Assembly: GCA_022545745.1 (NCBI GenBank)
Contig: JACZQL010000131.1
Coordinates: 1-5,578 of the forward strand
Direction of reading: 5' to 3'
Length of the DNA: 5,578 nucleotides
Source of the DNA: Deltaproteobacteria bacterium
GTDB lineage: Bacteria > Desulfobacterota_B > Binatia > UBA9968
Position 1 is the stretch's first letter. Each line of letters begins with the position of its first letter. A program made the position numbers and the translations under genes. A model generated the notes under the pieces. The model was given only the letters and a program-made list of their open reading frames with translations. It searched no databases and was not told the origin of the DNA. Shown one piece after another: positions 1 to 5,144 of this stretch.

Positions 1-94
1 AAGCCACGCCGAAGAGTGGTTTCTCCATGTAAAGTGAAAGTCACTGGCAGCTGAGTTACAGAACAACCTCCCATACGGCTAAAGCTCTTGCAAC

Positions 95-129
95 ATGCAC
101 TCTACAGTCGTGCATATCTTAGTTTTTTT
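95..129 (+). terminator. Possible rho-independent terminator
   Basis: Arms ATGCAC (95-100) and GTGCAT (110-115) form a perfect 6-bp stem around a 9-nt loop. A run of seven T follows at 123-129, seven bases beyond the stem, which is farther than usual, so the call is weak. It would end a plus-strand transcript entering from the left of the window. One open frame there, beginning at base 2, ends at a TGA at 35-37 and could be the last dozen codons of such a gene, but it is too short to judge. Nothing else is recognised in 1-189. Confidence 0.3.
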
Positions 130-189
130 GTCGGATCGGGGCTAAGAGCAAGAGCCAAGGGATAAATAAGAAGAGGCTTTGCGGTAAGT

Positions 190-546
190 TTAGTAGCAAT
201 TGCTAGAGATGATCTGTGTCCAACGTCCGCCAGGCATGGGTGCCCGGACGCTGGTGTATGTGCATCCGTAATGACGGGAAGGGCCGAAATAAAAGCCACC
301 CTGGCGATGGTGATAACCGAAGTAGAAGCTTCTATGGTGATAATGCCGGCGATAATGGTGGGAGTAGGGAAAATGTCCGTGGTGGGTCCTGTGAAACGTC
401 TGTTGGTGGAATGGATGAGGGTCACCGTGGTGATAACCCGAGTGAAACTCGTAGGTTGATCCATGTGACCAAGCATAGGTAGCCCACCCAAGCACAAAAT
501 AGGTTACGGTCAAGGTTACTAATAGTTTAGTAGTCCCAGAATGCAT
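190..546 (-). CDS. Small exported histidine-rich protein
   Basis: 118 residues; family not recognised. The N-terminus (residues 1-28) is a Sec-type signal peptide: a Lys at position 7, a hydrophobic stretch from about 8 to 25, and likely cleavage near Ala-Trp-Ser before His28. The mature part has about 18 His in roughly 90 residues, mostly HH pairs mixed with Tyr, Phe, Gly and Arg, and a repeated Phe-Tyr-Phe-Gly motif. Two Cys lie in the last 25 residues and could form a disulfide. Such composition would suit periplasmic or surface metal binding (Ni, Zn, Cu), but composition alone does not prove it. The ATG at 546 is chosen because the signal peptide begins there; only a weak AAGAA-type purine stretch precedes it. 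Divergent from the gene at 781. Overlapping open frames on both strands are side effects of the CAC/CAT-rich codons. Confidence 0.75.
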   Translation of the reverse strand: MHSGTTKLLVTLTVTYFVLGWATYAWSHGSTYEFHSGYHHGDPHPFHQQTFHRTHHGHFPYSHHYRRHYHHRSFYFGYHHRQGGFYFGPSRHYGCTYTSVRAPMPGGRWTQIISSNCY

Positions 547-603
547 TTCTTAAATTTCTTTATGGTAGACCCTATTCCGGAAGAGGCGCGGTAATGGCTA
601 CCC

Positions 604-747
604 TGTCCCCAATTGCTCCCTAATGGGCCAAATTGTAGCACTAAGGTTTACCTTAAGCCAGTAGCACCGACTGGCTCTATTGACAGCATTTCCATTCTTT
701 ACTAAACCTACAGTTTTGCAGTAATGAGCAGTGTCCTGTGACTCCCT
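604..747 (+). repeat. Diverged intergenic repeat, copy A
   Basis: Aligns with copy B at 1324-1470 over most of its length. Shared blocks in the same order are TGTYCCCRATTGCTCC, AATG, AAGGTT, TTGACA, the identical 12-mer TTCTTTACTAAA (695-706), CAGT, CAGTAA and TGTGACT. The 35 bases from TTGACA onward match at 26 positions without gaps; the left part needs about a 10-base gap. It lies before a gene unrelated to the one after copy B, so the homology is confined to non-coding DNA. Origin unknown: it may be an old duplication of a promoter region or a degenerate mobile module. Confidence 0.55.
680..708 (+). promoter_or_regulatory. Sigma-70-type promoter for the exported protein gene
   Basis: A perfect -35 TTGACA (680-685), a 17-bp spacer and a poor -10 TAAACC (703-708) match the spacing of a housekeeping promoter. 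The first base of the downstream gene is about 72 bases after the -10. The same arrangement is conserved in copy B, which supports function more than the weak -10 alone would. Confidence 0.45.
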
Positions 748-780
748 TTCTCGAGGCGCAGGCTTCTTAAAGGCATGGTC

Positions 781-1254
781 ATGAAAACCATCAAGATAGT
801 CGTACCAGTCATCTTTTTCCTAACTTTAGCAGTATCTCTCTATGCTGCAGGAAAAGAGGATAACAAGACTTCTGACATATTGGACAGGAATGGGTTTGGT
901 GTCAGTAATGCTTTTTCGGTGGAAATCGCCCTCATCGAAACTTCTGATGGCCAGCCCAGTGGCGCTGCCGATGCTTTCTGTCTGGCATTAACACCTGAAC
1001 AGATTGGATTCGCTATCGATACCCTCGAGGCATTGGCCATGGACGGAATGTTGACTGAAGGTCAAGCCAATTCCCTGGTCTCCAAGCTGCAAATCGCCCA
1101 AATTCAACTCAGCACGGAAAATATTATTGCAGTGTTCAAACAGTTGGAAGAATTCATCAATAAAATCAATTTTCATACGAAACAAGGAAAGCTCACCCCG
1201 GACAACGGTATGCTGTTGATTAACTCCACGCTGAGTGTCATGTGCCGGACCTGA
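781..1254 (+). CDS. Exported small helical protein, FIMAH-like C-terminal domain
   Basis: 157 residues from ATG 781. An ATG at 775 is in frame, but AAAGG (769-773) sits 7 nt before 781 and only 1 nt before 775, so 781 is preferred. Residues 1-23 form a signal peptide (MKTIKI then a hydrophobic run ending Leu-Tyr-Ala-Ala). A low-complexity linker follows. The region from about residue 68 to the end is all-helical, with the pattern L..A.D.L..LAMDGMLTEGQANSLVSKL.., then a helix ending FINKIN and a GKLTP turn. This resembles the FIMAH-type helical domain that often ends secreted bacterial proteins, where it is normally attached to a larger protein; here it seems to stand alone. The family call is from memory of the pattern and is moderate at best. 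A Cys occurs near the start of the domain (Ala-Phe-Cys-Leu) and another near the C-terminus (Met-Cys-Arg-Thr), possibly a disulfide. Confidence 0.8.
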   Translation: MKTIKIVVPVIFFLTLAVSLYAAGKEDNKTSDILDRNGFGVSNAFSVEIALIETSDGQPSGAADAFCLALTPEQIGFAIDTLEALAMDGMLTEGQANSLVSKLQIAQIQLSTENIIAVFKQLEEFINKINFHTKQGKLTPDNGMLLINSTLSVMCRT

Positions 1255-1323
1255 GCCATTTTACTGGTGGGGATGATTTTTACCGAGACGTAGGGGAATG
1301 TTAGGAAACAAGATATTCGGAGA

Positions 1324-1470
1324 TGTTCCCGATTGCTCCGAAATGTAATATTCAAGGTTCTCCCGCCTGCAAGATGCCTCGCAGTTCTGTTGACACTGTT
1401 TTTGTTCTTTACTAAAAATTCAGTCTTTCAATTTCAGTAACGGCCCTCCCCAGTTGTGACTACGGTCCCA
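1324..1470 (+). repeat. Diverged intergenic repeat, copy B
   Basis: Second copy of the module at 604-747, in the same orientation. It shares ATTGCTCC (1332-1339), TTGACA (1390-1395), TTCTTTACTAAA (1405-1416), CAGTAA and TGTGACT. ATTGCTCC to TTGACA is 58 bases here against 68 in copy A. It fills much of the 270-bp gap before the membrane protein gene at 1525. No coding potential was recognised in the gap. Confidence 0.55.
1390..1418 (+). promoter_or_regulatory. Sigma-70-type promoter for the membrane protein gene
   Basis: TTGACA (1390-1395), a 17-bp spacer and TAAAAA (1413-1418, 4 of 6 to TATAAT). This is a better -10 than in copy A. The start codon is about 106 bases downstream, leaving a leader of roughly 100 nt. 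Confidence 0.5.
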
Positions 1471-1524
1471 GCGTGTTGTGGGGCCCGATCTGAGGAATGG
1501 TGACCGTTAGGAGGATTAGGAAGC

Positions 1525-1836
1525 ATGACTGAACTTACTTATAAGCAACGACTTTCTGTTGTGTGGCTACTTTTGTGGCGTACCTGTTTGGGTACGGTTT
1601 TGAGTGTATTTGCTCTGTTGTTTCTTGTGGATGGGGTCATTAACATTCTCGCAATAAACGAAGCTGTAAGTGGTTACAAAACGATCATCGCCCTTGGCGC
1701 CTATCCCATCTCGTTATTTCTTATCGCGCCATTTGTGGTCGGCACAGCGGTCCGCAAAAACTTCAATGGGTTCCGGCTGCAGATTTTACGGGACGAAACA
1801 GCAGCGCAGCACGACCAAGTAAATCCAAAAATCTGA
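1525..1836 (+). CDS. Small membrane protein with two transmembrane helices
   Basis: 103 residues; not recognised. A clear ribosome binding site, AGGAGG (1509-1514), lies 10 nt before the ATG. Helix 1 runs from about 13 to 44 (Trp/Leu-rich, broken by Arg19 and Asp36) and helix 2 from about 54 to 76, with a short loop holding Glu and Lys between them. The tail (77-103) is hydrophilic with Arg, Lys and Glu. By the positive-inside rule both termini are probably cytoplasmic. No cofactor or enzyme motif is visible. It stands alone between non-coding regions, and the next gene is on the opposite strand. Confidence 0.7.
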   Translation: MTELTYKQRLSVVWLLLWRTCLGTVLSVFALLFLVDGVINILAINEAVSGYKTIIALGAYPISLFLIAPFVVGTAVRKNFNGFRLQILRDETAAQHDQVNPKI

Positions 1837-1930
1837 TTATACATCTCTCCTTCCTTGGCATCATGGTCCCATCGGTGTCTGCTAGCATGCGGTGCAGACC
1901 ATTTGTTATGTAGATAATGGTGCCTAGTTT

Positions 1931-1951
1931 AGCTGCTTTCCCCAAGCAGCT
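1931..1951. other. Perfect hairpin in the convergent intergenic region
   Basis: AGCTGCTT (1931-1938) and AAGCAGCT (1944-1951) form an 8-bp stem around TCCCC. It lies between the 3' ends of the genes at 1525-1836 and 2096-2491. Neither strand has a T-run after it, so a rho-independent terminator is not supported, although mRNA 3'-end protection is possible. A second, imperfect stem (GGTGTCTGC with GCAGACC) lies at about 1873-1900. The rest of 1837-2095 shows nothing recognisable. Confidence 0.4.
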
Positions 1952-2095
1952 TCGAACCATTCTCAACGCGAAGAACTTGATACCCCTGATCAATATGATG
2001 CTATTGTAAATAGGACGAAGGTGTCAAAATTCCGGCAAAGGTGAGTCGGCGTACGGAGGGGCTGGATCCTACGGGCGGTATCGTCGCAGTTTGTC

Positions 2096-2491
2096 TTATT
2101 TGCTGGTGTATTTGTCCCCCACCCGAGCTCTCATTTCGCTTTCAACAGCCGCTATGATCCGACCTCTTTCCTTCTCCCCTTGGTATACGAATGCGAACAG
2201 AAAAACTCCCATGACCACCAAAAATAAGGAGAGTGGAATTAAATCAAGAACTAAAATTAATGACTGATGAAATCCGAGCCACTCTTGGGGCGTATGAAAC
2301 CAGTTGACGAGCGTTGATGAGCTGAGGTCGATCGCTTGGGTGGATAAGAGCCAATCGACCAGCCAGAGTAGGTCCATTTCAAACCAGTGCCCGACGTTGA
2401 ACCAGGTATAAACTTGGAATCCGAAGACACAAAGACCGGCAAGAATAAAAAAGCTACCCACATACCGAATGATAAGTCTAAAGAGTGCCAC
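2096..2491 (-). CDS. Small membrane protein with two transmembrane helices and Trp-rich loop
   Basis: 131 residues; not recognised. The start is GTG at 2491. An in-frame TAA lies six codons upstream, and AAAGGA (2501-2506) is spaced 9 nt from the GTG. Helix 1 is about 10-32 and helix 2 about 77-103. The loop of about 45 residues between them holds six Trp and few charges, so it may lie on the periplasmic membrane surface. The C-terminal tail (104-131) is charged and probably helical (Gly-Glu-Lys-Glu-Arg-Gly-Arg onward), most likely cytoplasmic. It is the second such two-helix protein here, but its sequence is not evidently related to that at 1525-1836. It follows the response regulator on the same strand after 294 bp. 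A hairpin repeat abuts its ribosome binding site. Confidence 0.72.
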   Translation of the reverse strand: MALFRLIIRYVGSFFILAGLCVFGFQVYTWFNVGHWFEMDLLWLVDWLLSTQAIDLSSSTLVNWFHTPQEWLGFHQSLILVLDLIPLSLFLVVMGVFLFAFVYQGEKERGRIIAAVESEMRARVGDKYTSK

Positions 2492-2505
2492 GCCAATATG
2501 TCCTT

Positions 2506-2556
2506 TTTATCCGCCTTCGCAGAAGACCACAGGTGTAATCCCGTGGAGGCTTCATG
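2506..2556 (-). repeat. Hairpin leader repeat, short copy (51 bp)
   Basis: Read on the minus strand, it starts CATGAAGCCTCCACGGG and ends TCTTCTGCGAAGGCGG plus ATAAA. Both ends match the two ends of the 153-bp element at 4184-4336; the middle 102 bp is missing. The stem CCACGGG/CCTGTGG around ATTACA survives with one G-T pair, followed by a small stem CTTC-TGC-GAAG. The element stops where the AAAGGA ribosome binding site of the gene at 2491 begins, so the transcript of that gene would carry it as a 5' leader. Confidence 0.75.
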
Positions 2557-2785
2557 TTAGTTGCAAAAGTTGCCTATGAATAAAATTCTCCCACCTCATC
2601 AGCAGGGTTGTCAACTCTCAATTGGTTGAACTCGAAGACCTAGGGAGTCTCTTCATTGATTGCGTCTATAATGATGCCAGAGGCGTTTAGAAAATAGTGT
2701 GGAAGATCGACTCGGGACCGCACCCATGTGCCGGCAAATGGGATCGAATTTCAGGCGCGAGCGACTTAGAATTTGGGTGAGTGTG
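2557..2785 (-). other. Non-coding gap, possible remnant of a decayed gene
   Basis: No intact gene is seen. On the minus strand one frame stays open from 2750 down to a TGA at 2552-2554, broken only by a TAG at 2640-2642. The two halves (36 and 28 codons) read like protein (for example DLPHYFLNASGIIIDAI, then FNQLRVDNPADEVGEFIHRQ) but have no start codon, ribosome binding site or recognised family. A 65-codon frame with a single stop is not rare by chance, so this is only a candidate pseudogene. Confidence 0.2.
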
Positions 2786-3169
2786 CTACTTTTTCCCGTT
2801 GTGGTCTATTAACAGCTTCTCAATGTGAGGAAGCAGGTCCTCGAACGTAAATGGCTTAGCAATAAAATCGTTAAAACCACTTTGGAGGTATTCTTCCTTT
2901 CCATTACCGTTAACCCCTGCGGTCACGGCTAGGATTGGAATGGATCGTGTCATTGGATTCTTACGAATCAGATCGGTTGCCCGAAGCCCGTCCATTTCAG
3001 GCAGCAGGATGTCCATAATGATAAGATCCGGCCGTTTGGTTGTGGCCATTGCCACACCCTGTTCTCCGTTCAGTGCCAGATAGATTTCGTAGGATTTTTT
3101 TGTGAGAAGCAGCCTGAGAACCTTGATCAGTTCTTGGTTGTCTTCCACAAGGAGGATTTTCTTCTTCAT
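2786..3169 (-). CDS. Stand-alone response regulator (CheY/DivK-type receiver)
   Basis: 127 residues, one receiver domain and no output domain. Phosphorylation residues are all present: acidic pocket Glu9-Asp10, phospho-acceptor Asp53 (in IIMDILLPEMDG), Thr83 and Lys105 (in IAKPF). It would take phosphate from a histidine kinase not found in this window and act through protein contacts, as CheY, Spo0F or DivK do. The frame is open 57 codons further upstream, but the extra residues do not look like protein, and the receiver's first strand begins at KKKILLVEDN, so ATG 3169 is chosen. No Shine-Dalgarno sequence precedes it. A sigma-54 promoter lies 27 bases upstream, implying a leader of only about 15 nt. 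Transcribed away from the lipoprotein pair. Its partner and output are unknown. Confidence 0.93.
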   Translation of the reverse strand: MKKKILLVEDNQELIKVLRLLLTKKSYEIYLALNGEQGVAMATTKRPDLIIMDILLPEMDGLRATDLIRKNPMTRSIPILAVTAGVNGNGKEEYLQSGFNDFIAKPFTFEDLLPHIEKLLIDHNGKK

Positions 3170-3194
3170 ATGGGGCCGTTTTCGGAGGAAAGGT

Positions 3195-3211
3195 CGCAAA
3201 AGGGGTGCCAG
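3195..3211 (-). promoter_or_regulatory. Sigma-54 (RpoN) promoter of the response regulator gene
   Basis: On the minus strand the site reads CTGGCACCCCTTTTGCG. This is TGGCAC, five bases, TTGC, with GG and GC separated by exactly 10 bases, as the -24/-12 class requires (consensus YTGGCACGRNNNTTGCW). It differs from the consensus only at the three degenerate flanking positions. Predicted transcription start is near 3184. Such promoters need an AAA+ enhancer-binding activator; none is encoded here. Confidence 0.75.
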
Positions 3212-3243
3212 GCTGTAACCAGGTGAAATTTCATGATTCTCGA

Positions 3244-3260
3244 TCTTACCGGCCGTAAGA
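3244..3260. promoter_or_regulatory. Inverted repeat upstream of the sigma-54 promoter
   Basis: TCTTAC and GTAAGA are perfect 6-bp arms around CGGCC, a symmetry typical of dimeric regulator sites. It lies about 60-76 bases upstream of the predicted start of the response regulator transcript, somewhat closer than most activator sites for sigma-54. It could equally serve the divergent lipoprotein genes. Another perfect palindrome, CAATTAATTG, is at 3277-3286. Function inferred from position only. Confidence 0.25.
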
Positions 3261-3283
3261 GGGGATCCGTTTGAGCCAATTAA

Positions 3284-3312
3284 TTGACAAAAATGCCCCA
3301 GCGCGGCATCCT
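3284..3312 (+). promoter_or_regulatory. Weak candidate promoter for the lipoprotein pair
   Basis: TTGACA at 3284-3289 is a perfect -35, but 17 bases later only CATCCT (3 of 6) stands at the -10. The start codon at 3368 is 55 bases further. TTG 3284 could also be read as a start codon, but the residues that would follow are not protein-like and would bury the signal peptide. Confidence 0.2.
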
Positions 3313-3367
3313 GAGCAGCGCCCCCATTGCGGGGAATCACTTCTGCCTGCTATTGAAAATGGCTAAA

Positions 3368-3730
3368 ATGAACTTAAAAAGGACCTATATTTGCTTGCTT
3401 TTCTTTGTTTTCGCGCTGGGCTGCTCTGCGGGGGTCACAACTGAATCCATCCAGCAAAAATGGCTTCTTTTTTTGGCAGACGGAAAGACGAAAAAAATAG
3501 TGGTTTTGTCCAGGCTGGGAAGACCCTCTGCTGAGTTTCAAAAGGGACGGATTTTCACCTATAGGTTACAGATGGATCACAAGGACGTACTCAGACCGGT
3601 CTCTCAGGGCCTGGATGAATTCGTCATAGATAGGAGACTGTATGGCGTAAAGCCCATGTTTAGTTTAGTGCTGATTTTTGACGACGATGAAATCCTAAGA
3701 CAACACAGCCTAGTCAATATTATGCCATGA
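3368..3730 (+). CDS. Lipoprotein A, BamE/SmpA-like
   Basis: 120 residues from ATG 3368; ATG 3359 is also possible. No good ribosome binding site precedes either. Residues 1-18 are a lipoprotein signal peptide (basic MNLKR, hydrophobic run, then Phe-Ala-Leu-Gly before Cys19; the lipobox is imperfect at -3). The mature part carries the two-part pattern of small BamE/SmpA-type lipoproteins: a helix ending VLSRLGRP (about 46-53) and a late strand LVLIFDDDEILRQHSLV (about 100-116). BamE itself is an accessory of the outer-membrane protein assembly machine, but many such domains have other or unknown jobs, so BamE function is not claimed. The TGA overlaps the ATG of the next gene by four bases (ATGA, 3727-3730), which implies translational coupling. 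It aligns with the next product across the domain, so the two are probably an old tandem duplication. Confidence 0.78.
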   Translation: MNLKRTYICLLFFVFALGCSAGVTTESIQQKWLLFLADGKTKKIVVLSRLGRPSAEFQKGRIFTYRLQMDHKDVLRPVSQGLDEFVIDRRLYGVKPMFSLVLIFDDDEILRQHSLVNIMP

Positions 3731-4164
3731 AAGCACTCTTTCCCGTTGTCGCTGTACTATTTTTCTTCCTCTCCGCTGGATGCGCCCATTTGACAGGTGA
3801 GGCCAAGCGAACGGAGATTGCTGAAGAAACGTTGAAGTTTATAAAGGTGGAATCGACGACAAAACAGGAAGTGCTGCTGAGGCTAGGGGAGCCTCTCAAG
3901 GTATGGCGAGGGGAAGCCAACTTTCTGTACGCCGATTTTACCAAGGACGGCATTCGGTTGGGGCCTGGCATAGGAGTGCCAGTGAGTCAGAATCTTTATC
4001 TATTGCTGATTGAGTTTGACGACAACAATCGGGTCAAGAAATTCGCAGTAAAAAAGAAGTCGCTTCCGGGTACGATCACCACTAAAAGCAACGCTTATCA
4101 TCACCGTCGTGCGCTCCTTGAGCAGCTATCTCGGTGGGTTAACCAGGTCGTTGGTTCATTTTAA
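3727..4164 (+). CDS. Lipoprotein B, BamE/SmpA-like, paralogue of A
   Basis: 145 residues. Signal peptide 1-18 with Leu-Ser-Ala-Gly before Cys19; Ala at +2 suggests outer-membrane sorting. The BamE/SmpA-like region has TTKQEVLLRLGEP (about 44-56), a typical helix and turn, and LYLLLIEFDDNNRVKKFAV (about 90-107), the closing strands. The middle (78-88) is Gly/Pro-rich. The basic tail (109-145) has no counterpart in lipoprotein A. Start ATG 3727 overlaps the stop of A; no separate ribosome binding site is seen, so its translation likely depends on A. The two products may form a heteromer, which is inference. Confidence 0.82.
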   Translation: MKALFPVVAVLFFFLSAGCAHLTGEAKRTEIAEETLKFIKVESTTKQEVLLRLGEPLKVWRGEANFLYADFTKDGIRLGPGIGVPVSQNLYLLLIEFDDNNRVKKFAVKKKSLPGTITTKSNAYHHRRALLEQLSRWVNQVVGSF

Positions 4165-4183
4165 TGGGGTGGCAAGATTCGAG

Positions 4184-4336
4184 CATGAAACCTCCACGGG
4201 TTGACACCCGTGGACTCCTTCCTTTCTTCGGCGGAATCCGCCAAAGCACCCTCCTTCGCTCTTCGAGCTTCGGAGGGTCCGACCGTTGCATTCGTCCATG
4301 GGCTTACGCTCATGGTCTTCTGCGAAGGCGGATAAA
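4184..4336 (+). repeat. Hairpin leader repeat, long copy (153 bp)
   Basis: Full-length relative of the 51-bp element at 2506-2556. It begins CATGAAACCTCCACGGG and ends TCTTCTGCGAAGGCGG plus ATAAA. Stems in order: CCACGGGT/ACCCGTGG around TGAC (4194-4213); GGCGG/CCGCC around AAT (4230-4242); ACCCTCC/GGAGGGT (4248-4278) enclosing GCTC/GAGC around TTC; CCATGGGC/GCTCATGG around TTAC with one G-T pair (4296-4315); CTTC/GAAG around TGC (4317-4327). It fills the gap between lipoproteins B and C and ends just before the purine-rich ribosome binding site of C. An open frame through it (4164-4364) has no protein character. No transposase or clear terminal inverted repeat is seen, so it is REP/MITE-like rather than an insertion sequence. 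Confidence 0.75.
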
Positions 4337-4347
4337 CGAAAGGGTGT

Positions 4348-5010
4348 ATGGGCCGACTTGCTAGATTTTCGGCCATCAGGCTTACGGTTTTACTAAGCCT
4401 GTCAGCTCTGGTCTTCCTCTCATCTGGTTGCAAGGTCTCTCCTAATCCAAAGATCGGTCCCTTACCAACGGTTAAGCCGATTCCCCTCGATGTGGGTGTA
4501 TACTTCAGCCCGGAGTTCCGGAGCTATGAGTACCGTTACGAGGGGTATAAGATTTCAGGTGAACCGGGAGATAAGGAATCGTTTGCCATCGGCGAGGCTA
4601 GCGTGGACCTTTTCAACCAACTCCTGCGGGGTATGTTCAAGAATACAGTGGAAGTACAACAGCGGCCTCCTCTTTCGTCGAGTGGGATGAAGCTGGCCGG
4701 TGTGATCGAACCAAACATCGAGGAATTTAAACTCACGAAGTCCCAAGAACAACCCCGTAGACGACGACGTTACAGGGTCCAATTGACCTACCGCTTTACG
4801 GTATACGCCCCTGATGGAAAGATTTCTGTCTTCTGGGTAAGCGGACGCGGCAGGAGTACAGACCGACGGTTCGCCACCACAGGCAAGATCTTCGGTGAGG
4901 CCACAGATGAGGCGATGAAAGACGCAGGGAGAAGATTTGCCACACGTTTTCTCGAAATTCCCGAGATCCAACAATGGCTCGAGTCGATCGGATATTCAAA
5001 CCATAGGTGA
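4348..5010 (+). CDS. Lipoprotein C, unrecognised envelope protein
   Basis: 220 residues. The basic start MGRLAR, a hydrophobic run and Leu-Ser-Ser-Gly before Cys28 give a strong lipoprotein signal. A Pro-rich linker (32-47) leads to a globular domain: strand LDVGVYFSPEFRSYEY, a helix (about 81-98, GEASVDLFNQLLRGMF), a strand ending in EEFKL, a run of five Arg (137-141), strands YRVQLTYRFTVYAPDGK and ISVFWVSGRGRS, then a long C-terminal helix (182-215). This alternation resembles small periplasmic lipoproteins that assist transport or surface assembly, but no family is named with confidence. The Arg cluster suggests contact with an acidic surface or polymer (inference). GAAAGGG (4338-4344) lies only 3 nt before the ATG, a short spacing. 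It follows lipoprotein B after 183 bp and may share its transcript through the hairpin repeat. Confidence 0.82.
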   Translation: MGRLARFSAIRLTVLLSLSALVFLSSGCKVSPNPKIGPLPTVKPIPLDVGVYFSPEFRSYEYRYEGYKISGEPGDKESFAIGEASVDLFNQLLRGMFKNTVEVQQRPPLSSSGMKLAGVIEPNIEEFKLTKSQEQPRRRRRYRVQLTYRFTVYAPDGKISVFWVSGRGRSTDRRFATTGKIFGEATDEAMKDAGRRFATRFLEIPEIQQWLESIGYSNHR

Positions 5011-5032
5011 GCAGTCGATCAGCGCCAATTTT

Positions 5033-5047
5033 AGGCATGCCATGCCT
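5033..5047. other. Perfect 15-bp dyad after lipoprotein C
   Basis: AGGCATG and CATGCCT are perfect 7-bp arms around one C, starting 22 bases after the stop codon. With no T-run it is not a standard terminator. It could be a protein-binding dyad or a small 3' hairpin. Another short palindrome, TTGGCCAA, is at 5088-5095, and GTATT/AATAC arms lie at 5125-5138, just ahead of the sigma-54 site. Confidence 0.25.
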
Positions 5048-5144
5048 CTCGGTCTGAGTCCACTACCCAAAACAATTTAGGGAGAGATTGGCCAAATAAG
5101 CACCTCGCCCCAGCCTTTTCCCCGGTATTATTAAATACTTAGGT

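Noticed and set aside
102..482. Long open frames over the His-rich gene on both strands (102-497 minus; 216-482 and 271-459 plus)
   Set aside because: They are by-products of the CAC/CAT- and GGT-rich composition. None has a convincing ribosome binding site or signal peptide, while the 190-546 minus frame has a clear signal peptide.
1931..1960. tRNA-like T-arm bases (TTCGAACC) beside the hairpin
   Set aside because: No acceptor, D or anticodon arm can be drawn around it on either strand.
1763..1993. 76-codon minus-strand open frame
   Set aside because: It overlaps the end of the 1525-1836 gene, runs through the perfect hairpin at 1931-1951 and shows no recognisable domain. More likely non-coding repeat DNA.
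2561..2575. AGGCAACTTTTGC on the minus strand as a sigma-54 promoter for the gene at 2491
   Set aside because: GG and GC are only 8 bases apart; the class requires 10.
3170..3340. N-terminal extension of the response regulator
   Set aside because: The extra 57 residues do not look like a domain, cover the sigma-54 promoter and would precede the conserved first strand of the receiver.
4170..4184. Third sigma-54-like site TGGCAAGATTCGAGC before lipoprotein C
   Set aside because: The GG-N10-GC spacing is right, but the -12 part is GAGC instead of TTGC and the -24 part ends AA. Too weak next to the two good sites.
4161..4433. Open frames through the long hairpin repeat (4164-4364 plus, 4161-4433 minus)
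   Set aside because: They translate hairpin DNA, and the minus one also overlaps lipoprotein C. The absence of stops comes from the high G+C inverted repeats.
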